Shown here: one piece after another, positions 8,238 through 17,049 of the stretch
Layout: every line of letters starts with the position of its first letter
Position numbering within the stretch: position 1 is the first letter of the stretch
Assembly: GCA_038150305.1 (NCBI GenBank)
Contig: JAYOTG010000014.1
Span: 1 to 47,145 of the forward strand
Length of the DNA: 47,145 bases
Source of the DNA: MGIIa-L3 sp038150305
GTDB taxonomy: Archaea; Thermoplasmatota; Poseidoniia; Poseidoniales; Poseidoniaceae
Direction of reading: 5' to 3'
Position numbers and translations under genes: made by a program
The notes under the pieces: generated by a model
What the model saw: the letters and a program-made list of their open reading frames with translations, nothing else
What the model was told of the DNA's origin: nothing
Database searches by the model: none

Positions 8238-9869
8238 TCAGCCGCGAAACTGACCGTAGAAGTGCATGTAGTCCTGGATCATGCGGTGGCCCGTGAAGCC
8301 TGCACTGGCCACCATGGCGTGCCGCATCACGTCGTCCCACGCCTCGCGATCGCCCGTCCACATCGGCAGGACCTCATGCTCCAGCACGGTGTACAGGGCG
8401 TCAACGTCGCGCTCATCGTCGCGATCGTCTTCTTGCGCTCCAATGGCCCAGCCGTTCACGCCATGGATGCAGGCTTCGGGCCACCACCCGTCGAGGATGC
8501 TGAGGTTCGGCACACCGTTCATGGCCGCCTTCATGCCGCTGGTGCCAGAGGCTTCCATCGGACGGATGGGGTTGTTCAGCCACACGTCCACACCGCTGGT
8601 CATCGCCAAGCCGGTGGCCATGGAATAATCCTCGATGAAGGCCACTGGGATGTCGTCAGCGACGGCTTCAGCCCCTTCGAACACGGAGCGGATCAGGTCC
8701 TTGCCGCCCTCATCCTTGGGATGGGCCTTGCCCGAGAAGACAAACTGGACCTTCCCGCCGGCGATGCGGCGCAGGCGTTCGAGGTCGGCGAACACGAGGT
8801 TGGCGCGCTTGTAGGTCGCAAAGCGCCGTGCAAAACCGATGGTCAAGCGGTCGGCGTGCAGGGTCACGCCCGTTGAGGCAAGGACAAGGTCGCGCAACGC
8901 GGCGCGGTTCTGCTCCCGGGAAGTGCGGAGGGCATCGGTCGGAATGGACGCGGCCGAGTGGAGCGCATGGGGATCGGTCCTCCAACCGCTGACGTGTGCA
9001 TCAAACAGGTCCGCCGTCGCCTTTCCGGTCCAGGTCAAATGATGCACGCCGTTGGTGATGGGGTGGATCCTCACGTGGGGGAACATCGTCATCGCCACGT
9101 CCGCGTTCAGCTTCGACACGGCGTTGACCGTTCCTGCCAAGGCGATGCCGAGGTGGCTCATGGAACAGGTCACGTCGTCGCCGCTCAGGGCCTTGGCGTC
9201 CGGTGGGAGGAGGTCGCCAAGCACGGCCTCGACATCGGTCCACGGGAAGCGGTCGTGCCCTGCGGGCACGGGCGTGTGGGTGGTGAAGAGGGTGCGTGCG
9301 GCCAACTCGTCGCGGCTCCAGCCGCGGCGGAGCATCTCAAGCGCGGCGAAGGTGCAGTGCCCTTCGTTGAGGTGGAGTCCGTCGATGGGGATGCCCAACG
9401 CGTCCAGCGCGCGTACGCCACCCACGCCGAGCAGGTACTCCTGTCGGATGCGCATCAGGTGGTCGCCGCCGTACAGGCGGTCACCGAGTTGGGCGTGCTC
9501 GGCCGTGTTTTGGTCGTGACGGGTGTCGAGGAAGTACACGGTGACCGAACCACCACTGGCGCCTGGAAGGTCCGTTGACCAGACGTTGGCGTGGAGTGTT
9601 CCTCCGTCGAGTGGGAGCACAATCTCGACGCCCGTGTCCTCAAGGTGATCGCTCGGATCGATTTCGGGGTAGGTTTCGGTCTGGTTGCCGGTCGTATCGA
9701 GGTGTTGGCGGCCGTAGCCCTGGCGGTACAGCAGGCTCACGCCGACCAAGTCGATGGACGCGTCCGCCGCCGATTTGACGTGGTCGCCCGCCAGCACACC
9801 AAGGCCGCCGGAATACGTGTGCAAATCGGAATGAAGGCCGATTTCTGCAGACAGGTAAGCGACGGGCAT
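8238..9869 (-). CDS. glgP: Alpha-glucan phosphorylase (GT35)
   Basis: A 543-residue PLP-dependent phosphorylase that releases glucose-1-phosphate from the non-reducing ends of glucans or maltodextrins. Sequence signs are the N-terminal VAYLSAEIGLHSDLHTYSGGLGVLAGDH, typical of the short archaeal/Thermotoga type, HLNEGHCTFAALE, FARRFATYKR, and EASGTSGMKAAMNG, which holds the PLP-binding Lys (about residue 448). It lacks the long N-terminal regulatory region of the animal/E. coli type, which is about 800 residues or more. GGAGG lies 7 bases before the ATG and is half of a CCTCCGGAGG palindrome. It is the first gene of the glgP-malQ operon and is divergent from the GH57 gene. Confidence 0.93.
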   Translation of the reverse strand: MPVAYLSAEIGLHSDLHTYSGGLGVLAGDHVKSAADASIDLVGVSLLYRQGYGRQHLDTTGNQTETYPEIDPSDHLEDTGVEIVLPLDGGTLHANVWSTDLPGASGGSVTVYFLDTRHDQNTAEHAQLGDRLYGGDHLMRIRQEYLLGVGGVRALDALGIPIDGLHLNEGHCTFAALEMLRRGWSRDELAARTLFTTHTPVPAGHDRFPWTDVEAVLGDLLPPDAKALSGDDVTCSMSHLGIALAGTVNAVSKLNADVAMTMFPHVRIHPITNGVHHLTWTGKATADLFDAHVSGWRTDPHALHSAASIPTDALRTSREQNRAALRDLVLASTGVTLHADRLTIGFARRFATYKRANLVFADLERLRRIAGGKVQFVFSGKAHPKDEGGKDLIRSVFEGAEAVADDIPVAFIEDYSMATGLAMTSGVDVWLNNPIRPMEASGTSGMKAAMNGVPNLSILDGWWPEACIHGVNGWAIGAQEDDRDDERDVDALYTVLEHEVLPMWTGDREAWDDVMRHAMVASAGFTGHRMIQDYMHFYGQFRG

Positions 9870-9967
9870 GGGCGGTCCTCCGGAGGCGTCAGTTTCGCCC
9901 CGTGCTGCCGTCCTTTAACCCATTCTCAGGGGGGAAATCCTTCTCACATCGAACGCATGGGGTGCAC
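9870..9967. promoter_or_regulatory. Divergent control region glgP / GH57 amylopullulanase
   Basis: This 98-bp gap drives both glgP (minus) and the GH57 gene (plus). It contains the palindrome CCTCCGGAGG (9877-9886), which is at least the glgP ribosome-binding site, and one AT-rich spot CTTTAAC near 9913-9919 that could be a TATA box for the plus gene. No clear second box or longer operator repeat was seen. Confidence 0.4.
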
Positions 9968-12900
9968 ATGGCCAACGGCGTGCGTCGGACCGGCACATCT
10001 GTTCTTTTGTCGCTCCTCTTTCTCTCATCGACCATGCTTTCCATGGTCGCTGGAACCACGCCAGACGACGTGAACGTGGACGGCGATTTGGGTGAATGGT
10101 CTGCGGACACCCTGATGGGCACCGACGCCAACGGCGTCAGCCTCCACCTGACCTGGAACGACACCCACCTTTCCTTTGGTTGGGAAGGCACCGACCTCTC
10201 CGCTTCGGAGGAAGGTGCGGACCTCTTCGTGTACCTCAACACCAGCGAAGGCGGCTCGGCCTTGTCGTCGGATTGGGGCTTCTCGCACGTCCTGCCCTTC
10301 GCTGCCGATCACGCGTTCGTGCTCGAGGATTCGTCCTACCATGCAGTCATGGCGCACGGCGCAAGCGGCTGGTCCACCACCCACGAAGAGAACACGGCCA
10401 CGGACGTGCACACCTTCCCTGGTGACCGTTACATCGGTTGGTCGGGCAACCAAATCACTGAGGTGTCCCTTCCTTGGTCGGCCATCGGTGACCCAACGCA
10501 GGTTGATTTCGTGGTGTGGGCTCAATGGCAAGACGCGGGTCACGTCTGGACCGCCTTCCCACCACAAAATCCGGCCACGTCCAACGGTGCGGAGACCTTC
10601 ACGCACCTGTATCACTTGCCAGATCGGAACGTCTCGACTGCCCCTGCTTCGATGGAGGTCCAAACGGCCAGCGTGGTCGAAAAGGCGGACGATGCACTCA
10701 ACGTGGCCATCGTCTTCCACCAGCACCAACCTTACTACAAGAACAAACTCACAGGAATGTACGAGTTGCCTTGGGTGCGCGTGCACGCGATGACCGAATA
10801 CGTCGATTCACCCGGCATCCTTGCGCAATATCCCGACACGAAGGTGACCTACAACCTCGTGCCCTCCTTCCTCGAGCAGCTCACCGACTACCACCGCAAC
10901 GAAACCGCTGACGTGCACACTGATTTTGCGCGACGGGATTGGCCCGCCAACGCCGACGGTTCCGTGGCCGGCTACCCCAACGCCACCGCCCTCGAACTGC
11001 ACACCATGCAGTTCCAATCCTTCTGGAACAGCGGCTGGATCTACAACGTCTCTGAGGACGACCCCAACGCCTGGGTGGCGCCGGCCAGTGAGCGCTACAA
11101 GGAACTCTACGACGCGACGCTCCACAACCTGAAACCGGCCACCATCATGGACGACGAGTTGCTTTCCCCGCAAGATTTGCTTGACCTCCAGGTGCTCTGG
11201 TACCTCTTCCAATTCTCACCCGATTACGTGCAGGGCGAATACGCCGCCTTCTTTGACGACCCCACAGGATACGGCGCCCCGGTGCAGACCGATACAGGGC
11301 TGATGGACCTCTTCACCCAAGGCCGGGACTACACGCCGGCCGACTTGGCCTACGTCATCGATCAGCAGCATGCGCACATGGCGAACGTGTTGCCCATGTA
11401 CAGCCAGCTCGCGGCGGCGGGCCAAGTCGAGTTGACCACGACGCCCTACTACCACCCCATCATGCCCCTGCTGATGATGCCGGGCTGGACCTTTGAGGAC
11501 GGGATCCGCGTCAACAAGGACGCGTGGCCGGTCGACGTCGGTGGCCACCTGAGCACCGGCATGGACCTGTTCGAAGCGGAACTTGGCTTCCGACCGACGG
11601 GGATGTGGCCCTCCGAACAAGCGGTCTCGCCTCCCATGGTGCAACCCGTGGCCGATGTCGGCGTGGAATGGATGGTCTCCGACGAGGAAATCTTGGCCAA
11701 GTCCACGACGCCAGGCGGTGGGGGCATCGACGTCGAAGACGCTGCGCTGCTGGCCACGCCGTGGGTGGTCTCGGGCGACCAAGGTGGTGACGTCGCGGTC
11801 ATCTTCCGCGACCGGGTCATCTCGGATCGCGTGGCCTTCCAGTACGGTTCCATGACGCCCGAGGCGGCGGTTTCGGATTTCTTGTCCTACCTCGACGGCA
11901 TTCGCGCTGAATTGCTCGAAGCGGGCGAAGACCCGTCCGAGCACCTGCTGACCGTCGCAATGGACGGTGAGAACTGGATGTTCATGTCCGAATTCCAGCA
12001 CCACGACAACGCCCGTCCCTTCATCCACGAGTGGTACTCGAGGCTCGCGTCCCACCCCACCGTGATCACGACCACACCCGGAGAGTTCCTCGAGGACGAC
12101 CCGGACTTGCCGCGCATCGAGACGATTGGGACGGGGTCATGGATCGATGGAACGCTCAGCACCTGGGCGGGCGAAGCCGACGAGAGTCTGGCCTGGCAGC
12201 GCCTCGTCGAAGCGCGCCGGGCGCTGGTCGCCTTTGAGGCCGACAACCCCGACGATCCCGGTCTTGACCTCGCGTGGGAATCGCTCTACATCGCCGAAGG
12301 CAGCGACTGGTACTGGTGGTACGGCCTCGACCAAGACAGCGGCTACGACGAAATGTGGGACGTGCTGTTCAAGGTCCACCTGTCCAACATCTACCGCGCC
12401 ATCAACCTCGATCTGCCGCCCTATTTGCAGGACCTCTGGACCAACCCTGCCCTCCCCGACGAGGCGGCCAGTGCGGTCATCGAGCCGATGATCGACGGCA
12501 TCGCGCTGCCCGGTGAATGGGACGGAGCGGCGGTCTACACCGCCGACTCGGTCGACGGTGGTGGTTTGGACATTGATTCCTTCCACCTGGGCTACGACGC
12601 GTCCAACCTGTACCTGCGCGTCGACATGCCAACCCCTGAGGCGATTGAAGCGCTCAACGAAGCGCGTGATCCTGACCTTGCGCTGTACTTCATGCAGCCC
12701 AACGCCCAGAACTTCAACGAAGTCGAGACGAACTTCAGGACCTACTACGGCAATCAGATCCTCGGCTTCCCGGCCAAGAAAATGGTCGCCTTCGACTTCG
12801 CCCAACTCCGTGACGACGGACAGGCGAAGTGGAACCTCTTCGACGCCCGCGGAAAGGGAGAAAGTGCGGAACAGTGGGCCCTGAGCGGCACGTCCATCCT

Positions 12901-14623
12901 CGGTGGATGTGCGGCCGATGAGGTGTACGAATTCGTCATCCCGTGGTCCGATCTCGGACTGGCACCACGCTACACGACCCGCGTGAAGGTCGTCACCTCG
13001 TGGACGGATTCCTTGGCCTACGGTGACGGTGTGGACATGGAAGTCGCCCCACCGGCGCCGGCAGAAATTGTCCTGCCTGACCTTGAGCAGTGGGTCACCT
13101 TGCTGGAGTTTGACGACGCGGTGGGCGACGAAACAGGGGACGGCGACTACACCTATCCTTCCGCCTCAGACTTTGCACCGGGGAGCGGTTTGTTCGATGC
13201 AACCTCGTTGAAGATCAGCCAAAGCGCTTGGAACGCCCGATTCGAGATTGGTATGAACGAGATCACCGACCACTGGAGCTTGGCCAACGGGTTCAGCCAC
13301 CAAATCGTCCAGATTTACGTGGACCGGGGCGAACAAGCAGGCGGCCGAACCACCATGCTCGAGGGCGCCAACGCGATGGTGCACGACGATTGGGCGTGGG
13401 AGGTGGCCATCTCTGCCACGGGTGAGCCCGGGGCGGTCAAGGCCGTGGAAGCGGCCACGGGCGAAACCAGCGCGAAGGGCATCGAAGTGCATGGCGATGC
13501 GGAAGCGAACACCATCACCATCACCGTCTCAAAGAACGTCATTGGGCCGGACGTCGGTGACTACCGGTACGTGATTGTGCTCGGCAGCCAAGACGGGTTC
13601 GGAACCGGAAAGTGGCGTGACGTGGACGAGACCGCCAAGACCTGGCGTTTGGGCGGCGGTGCGGATCCTTCGCCATTGGACGGCATGGATTACGACCCGA
13701 ACATCATCGACGTGCTCCTGCCCGAAGGCGACCAAACCGCGATGTTGGCCAGCTACGACGTGGCCGCCCAGCAGCACGCCGTGCTGACTGGATTCGAAAT
13801 GCCGGACGTGGCGCAGCAGGTCTACGGCGCCTCCGTGGGCGAGGTGACCGCGTCCACGGCCGTGGTGCTCTGGTCCACGACCGTTGAAACCAATGCCTCC
13901 ATCGCGGCCGTCTTGGCCGATGAGCCACCAAGCGATTGGTCTACGGTCGCGGTCGAAACGCCGGCCGCCACCGACCATGCGTTCACGGTCACGGGCCTTG
14001 AGGCCGGGCGGGCATATTGGGTCCGCATCATGGTCGAGGACGGTGACCAAACCCTGTTCGCCGACCTGAACTTCACCACGTCAAACGAAAGCGACACGAC
14101 GCCTCCTGAAATCCTCAACCTCGCCGTAGAGGTTGTCTCTGGCCCTTCAGGAGCGATGCAACTGAAGATCACGTGGTACACCGATGAAGCCACCACGGAA
14201 AGCGTCGAGTTGTTGGATGATGTGCTCCAAGGCGACACGGTTGCCCTCAAGAAAAACCACGAGATGGTGTTCATCCCAGATCCAGTCTTGGCCGTTGGTA
14301 CCTACGCGGTCACGGTGACGGCGGTGGACGCTTCGGGCAACAGCAACACGTCCACGGCGTCCTTCACCGTCGAAGAGGAGGATGTCGTCGTCGTGCCTGA
14401 TGGCCCCGATGACGGTGATGGGGCAACAGACGGTGCGTGCGAGAACGGTGTGGGTGAGGATTGCCCCGCCTCGACCACCGGCCCGTCGTCTGACGTGCTG
14501 CTTGGTCTCGCCCTGCTCGTGGTGCTCCTTGTGGTCGCGGCTTTGGTCCGCACACGACGTGCCGAACAAGGCATGCTTGTGGACGACTACGCGGCCTTTG
14601 ACGACGTCTCGGATGAGGTGTGA
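9968..14623 (+). CDS. Secreted membrane-anchored GH57 amylopullulanase-type glycosidase
   Basis: A 1551-residue surface enzyme for alpha-glucans. The chosen ATG gives a clean signal peptide (MANGVRRTGTSVLLSLLFLS); the open frame also runs back to 9902. Order: N-terminal DOMON/carbohydrate-binding-like domain (about 33-230); GH57 catalytic domain from about 245 with FHQHQPYY, nucleophile Glu in GMWPSE (about 545), acid/base Asp in FRDRVISD (about 613) and MDGENWMF (about 665); a second DOMON-like domain from about 845; a glucodextranase-C-like domain (about 1040-1270); a fibronectin-III-like and a further Ig-like domain; one helix (SSDVLLGLALLVVLLVVAALV) and an acidic cytoplasmic tail ending DDVSDEV. 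Amylopullulanases cut alpha-1,4 and alpha-1,6 bonds; exact specificity is not readable here. It lies divergent to glgP-malQ and complements the GH13 enzyme. Confidence 0.9.
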   Translation: MANGVRRTGTSVLLSLLFLSSTMLSMVAGTTPDDVNVDGDLGEWSADTLMGTDANGVSLHLTWNDTHLSFGWEGTDLSASEEGADLFVYLNTSEGGSALSSDWGFSHVLPFAADHAFVLEDSSYHAVMAHGASGWSTTHEENTATDVHTFPGDRYIGWSGNQITEVSLPWSAIGDPTQVDFVVWAQWQDAGHVWTAFPPQNPATSNGAETFTHLYHLPDRNVSTAPASMEVQTASVVEKADDALNVAIVFHQHQPYYKNKLTGMYELPWVRVHAMTEYVDSPGILAQYPDTKVTYNLVPSFLEQLTDYHRNETADVHTDFARRDWPANADGSVAGYPNATALELHTMQFQSFWNSGWIYNVSEDDPNAWVAPASERYKELYDATLHNLKPATIMDDELLSPQDLLDLQVLWYLFQFSPDYVQGEYAAFFDDPTGYGAPVQTDTGLMDLFTQGRDYTPADLAYVIDQQHAHMANVLPMYSQLAAAGQVELTTTPYYHPIMPLLMMPGWTFEDGIRVNKDAWPVDVGGHLSTGMDLFEAELGFRPTGMWPSEQAVSPPMVQPVADVGVEWMVSDEEILAKSTTPGGGGIDVEDAALLATPWVVSGDQGGDVAVIFRDRVISDRVAFQYGSMTPEAAVSDFLSYLDGIRAELLEAGEDPSEHLLTVAMDGENWMFMSEFQHHDNARPFIHEWYSRLASHPTVITTTPGEFLEDDPDLPRIETIGTGSWIDGTLSTWAGEADESLAWQRLVEARRALVAFEADNPDDPGLDLAWESLYIAEGSDWYWWYGLDQDSGYDEMWDVLFKVHLSNIYRAINLDLPPYLQDLWTNPALPDEAASAVIEPMIDGIALPGEWDGAAVYTADSVDGGGLDIDSFHLGYDASNLYLRVDMPTPEAIEALNEARDPDLALYFMQPNAQNFNEVETNFRTYYGNQILGFPAKKMVAFDFAQLRDDGQAKWNLFDARGKGESAEQWALSGTSILGGCAADEVYEFVIPWSDLGLAPRYTTRVKVVTSWTDSLAYGDGVDMEVAPPAPAEIVLPDLEQWVTLLEFDDAVGDETGDGDYTYPSASDFAPGSGLFDATSLKISQSAWNARFEIGMNEITDHWSLANGFSHQIVQIYVDRGEQAGGRTTMLEGANAMVHDDWAWEVAISATGEPGAVKAVEAATGETSAKGIEVHGDAEANTITITVSKNVIGPDVGDYRYVIVLGSQDGFGTGKWRDVDETAKTWRLGGGADPSPLDGMDYDPNIIDVLLPEGDQTAMLASYDVAAQQHAVLTGFEMPDVAQQVYGASVGEVTASTAVVLWSTTVETNASIAAVLADEPPSDWSTVAVETPAATDHAFTVTGLEAGRAYWVRIMVEDGDQTLFADLNFTTSNESDTTPPEILNLAVEVVSGPSGAMQLKITWYTDEATTESVELLDDVLQGDTVALKKNHEMVFIPDPVLAVGTYAVTVTAVDASGNSNTSTASFTVEEEDVVVVPDGPDDGDGATDGACENGVGEDCPASTTGPSSDVLLGLALLVVLLVVAALVRTRRAEQGMLVDDYAAFDDVSDEV

Positions 14624-14625
14624 CG

Positions 14626-14772
14626 TCAGCGGAAGAAGGCGATGTACACCACGGCCGTGACCGCAAAAGCGGTCTGGATGGTGTACCACAGCCACTTGCG
14701 CCAATTCGGCGCCATCCGGTCCGCGGTCTGCACCACCGCTTCAACCAGAAGATCTTCCTGACCGGTCACCAT
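14626..14772 (-). CDS. 48-residue single-helix membrane protein
   Basis: A small protein with a charged N-terminal half (MVTGQEDLLVEAVVQTADRM) and one C-terminal helix (WLWYTIQTAFAVTAVVYIAFF) ending in Arg. Its ATG lies 2 bases after the stop of the upstream gene. The strong ribosome-binding site GGAGG lies 9 bases before it, within the last codons of that gene, so the two are coupled. A longer frame exists upstream but overlaps the neighbour fully. Its stop is 3 bp from the convergent GH57 stop. Function unknown; it resembles small accessory subunits of membrane complexes only in size. Confidence 0.65.
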   Translation of the reverse strand: MVTGQEDLLVEAVVQTADRMAPNWRKWLWYTIQTAFAVTAVVYIAFFR

Positions 14773-14774
14773 GA

Positions 14775-15137
14775 TCACATCCCTCCAAGGCGATTCATGA
14801 TGACCGCTAAACCAGCATGGGCCATTGGAAGAAACAACAACTCGGCGAGCATTCCAGCCTGAAGAAACAGAACGAAGGTCAAGACTGCCATCCCGCCAGG
14901 GAACCAAGCACATTTCTTGAGCAGGGGGCGTGACTTTTCGCTCAGGGACAAGGCAAGAAGCATCACGCATACGGGTACGGCAACACCGGCCAACATCATG
15001 GCCACGATGGCCAAAAAACCCTCATTGCTCGTTTCGGTGAAGAAGAAGGCTTGGGCGGGGCTTGCCGTCAGGAAAAGGCCGGCGACAAAAATGAACCCGC
15101 GCCGAGACGACGTGTTCATGCCACGAAACACTGACAT
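14775..15137 (-). CDS. Small membrane protein with signal peptide, unknown function
   Basis: This 120-residue protein has a basic start and signal peptide (MNTSSRRGFIFVAGLFLTASPAQA) followed by two hydrophobic helices (FLAIVAMMLAGVAVPVCVMLLAL and FPGGMAVLTFVLFLQAGMLAELLFL). The ATG at 15137 has a GGGGGAT element 10 bases upstream; 15119 is an alternative start giving 114 residues. The processed form with two or three helices is not a family I recognise. It forms a two-gene unit with the 48-residue protein downstream. It might serve the neighbouring surface enzymes, but nothing in the sequence shows that. Confidence 0.65.
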   Translation of the reverse strand: MSVFRGMNTSSRRGFIFVAGLFLTASPAQAFFFTETSNEGFLAIVAMMLAGVAVPVCVMLLALSLSEKSRPLLKKCAWFPGGMAVLTFVLFLQAGMLAELLFLPMAHAGLAVIMNRLGGM

Positions 15138-15176
15138 GTGGCTTTCAATCCCCCGGAAATTCCAACGTTTTCCAGC

Positions 15177-15189
15177 CCCGTTCAACGGG
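15177..15189. promoter_or_regulatory. 13-bp palindrome in a divergent intergenic region
   Basis: CCCGTTCAACGGG is a perfect 6-bp inverted repeat around a single base, midway between the divergent small-membrane-protein operon (start 15137) and the oxidoreductase gene (start 15230). Its position suits an operator, but 6-bp arms are not rare in GC-rich DNA, so this is only a candidate. Confidence 0.3.
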
Positions 15190-15229
15190 CAAACATGAGA
15201 ATGAAGTGAGGGGACCATGTCCGTTGTAC

Positions 15230-16252
15230 ATGGCCCGCATCCTCTTGCTCGGGGCTGGATTGGTTGGCGGGTGGGTCGCGGACACGTTGGCTACAGACGG
15301 TCATCACGTGACGGCGGTCGACACGAATGCATCCGCTTTGGCCGCTCGTGATGCTGGCGTGGTGATCATCAACGCTCCTGCCAGCGCCGAAATGGTGGAC
15401 GAACACGCGCCTGATGTGGTGGTGAACACGCTCCCCGGGCGCATTGGCCACGGCATCCGTTCGGGCTTGCTCGAGCGGGGGTGTGCCGTCGCCGATCTCG
15501 CCTTCACGGCCGAAGATCCTGGGGAGCTTCACGACCTTGCCGTTCAGCACGGTGGGCGATTGGTGTGGGACATCGGTGTTGCACCGGGCATGTCGAACCT
15601 GTTGCTTGCCGAAGGGGTGCGGCGCCACGGTCGCCTGACCCGGGGCCGCGTGCGCGTGGGTGGAAACCCCGTGAGCACCGACGAAGGATGGAGCTACATG
15701 GCACCGTTTTCCCCCTACGACGTCATCGAAGAATACACCCGGCCCGCTCGTATAGTGCGAGAGGGCGCCGTCATCACGGTTCCCGCTTTGGCGGAGCGGC
15801 AACGCTTCGACGTCGAGGGGCGAGGGGAAATGGAAGCCTTCCTCACCGACGGTCTGCGTTCCGTGCTGGACACCATTCCAGCCGAGGATTTGACCGAAGC
15901 CACGGTGCGCTGGCCCGGGCATATTGACCGCTTCATCGAACTTGATGGGGCATTCAACGAGGACGTGTTGGTCCAAGCGTGGGCTTGGAATCCCGGCCGG
16001 CCTGAGTTCACGTGGATGGAAGTCGTGGCTGAAGGTCGGGGGAGCACCCGTTGGATCCTCGACGACGAGGGTCGTCCAAGTGGGTCATCGATGGCCCGAA
16101 CGACGGGGGCGATCACATGCGCGGTGGTTGAGCACATGCTCAACGGTGGTGTTTCGCCTGGCGTGCATGCGCCTGAAGCGGTCGGCCACGACCTGTTGGA
16201 ACGGTGCCTCTCGACCTATGCGAAGCACGGCATCGTGTTGCGCGAGGTTTGA
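15230..16252 (+). CDS. Saccharopine dehydrogenase-like NAD(P)-dependent oxidoreductase
   Basis: A 340-residue cytoplasmic protein with an N-terminal Rossmann fold (ARILLLGAGLVGGWVADTLA), a DVVVNTLPG strand typical of saccharopine/carboxynorspermidine dehydrogenase-like proteins, and GVAPGMSNLLLAEG, the conserved start of their C-terminal domain. Substrate is unknown; candidates include a lysine, ectoine-like or polyamine intermediate. Start ATG is chosen at the Rossmann strand; a GTG at 15206 would add 8 residues and has GTGAGGGG overlapping it. The next gene follows after 27 bp on the same strand. Confidence 0.75.
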   Translation: MARILLLGAGLVGGWVADTLATDGHHVTAVDTNASALAARDAGVVIINAPASAEMVDEHAPDVVVNTLPGRIGHGIRSGLLERGCAVADLAFTAEDPGELHDLAVQHGGRLVWDIGVAPGMSNLLLAEGVRRHGRLTRGRVRVGGNPVSTDEGWSYMAPFSPYDVIEEYTRPARIVREGAVITVPALAERQRFDVEGRGEMEAFLTDGLRSVLDTIPAEDLTEATVRWPGHIDRFIELDGAFNEDVLVQAWAWNPGRPEFTWMEVVAEGRGSTRWILDDEGRPSGSSMARTTGAITCAVVEHMLNGGVSPGVHAPEAVGHDLLERCLSTYAKHGIVLREV

Positions 16253-16279
16253 TGGACGGGCGGCATCTCTTGCGAATCG

Positions 16280-16966
16280 ATGTCCGCTGTGCGCAGGGCC
16301 ATGGCCGAGATGGGTTTGGCCGGTTGCTGCACATGGTGCGACGCACCGGATACTCCCGGCAGTGAGCGTTGCCGAACGTGCATTGCCACCCATCGAAACG
16401 TCCGTGACCGATTAGCAGCGGGAGCCGACGGTCCAATCGACCAAGTCGCACGTCACCTCCTCAGCCTCATGACTGAGCCACATCGGCATGACCACGATCC
16501 GGTTCACGGACCGGTCTTGAAGGAACAGATGCGTCGATTGGGCGTTTCCTCACGGAATCAATCCGCCACGCAAGCCGATGTGGAAGCGGCTTTTGCCGCC
16601 AGCCGCGCGCGTGACAAAGGAAGCGTGGTCAGCACCGTAGGCAATCGGTTGGGTGAGGCGCCTGAAGCGGCCACGGCCCGCCAATTGGGCGAGGCGGTGT
16701 TCGACCCAGAACAGATCAACGCCGAAGCCAGGCGGACCATTCCGAGTCGGCCCATTTCTGCGGTTGACCGCTCCGATCGCTTGGGCGAAGACCCTGCCCT
16801 TGAGGCGCGTATTTCGGCCGAACGAAAGGCTGCCGAAGAGCCTGTGGAAGGGTTGCGAACCGTGGTTGAGAAGGCCCATGTCGAAGGTGCGATCAAGCGC
16901 AGGGAGGCCTTGGGCGGTTTGCTCGATGAAGTCGGAGAACTTCTTGACCTTGATAATGAAAATTGA
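16280..16966 (+). CDS. Hypothetical protein with N-terminal Cys cluster
   Basis: A 228-residue protein I do not recognise. Residues 16-34 contain CCTWCDAPDTPGSERCRTC, two CxxC-type pairs that look like a small zinc-binding knuckle. The rest is hydrophilic, rich in Ala, Arg and Glu, and mostly helical by appearance (for example AAFAASRARDKGS and ARISAERKAAEEPVEGLRTVV). There is no signal peptide or membrane helix. It follows the oxidoreductase by 27 bp and may share its transcript. A DNA-, RNA- or protein-binding role is possible but unsupported. Confidence 0.6.
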   Translation: MSAVRRAMAEMGLAGCCTWCDAPDTPGSERCRTCIATHRNVRDRLAAGADGPIDQVARHLLSLMTEPHRHDHDPVHGPVLKEQMRRLGVSSRNQSATQADVEAAFAASRARDKGSVVSTVGNRLGEAPEAATARQLGEAVFDPEQINAEARRTIPSRPISAVDRSDRLGEDPALEARISAERKAAEEPVEGLRTVVEKAHVEGAIKRREALGGLLDEVGELLDLDNEN

Positions 16967-17049
16967 ATGGCCGCCGGTGGAACGTTTCTTGTTACAATCT
17001 TCATTCCATCGAAGAATGGTCCCTCTCTTCAGGGTTCATCTCTCACGGG

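Noticed and set aside
16967..17049. Terminator between convergent genes (CATTC-catcgaa-GAATG)
   Set aside because: Only a 5-bp stem without a T-run; not distinguishable from chance.
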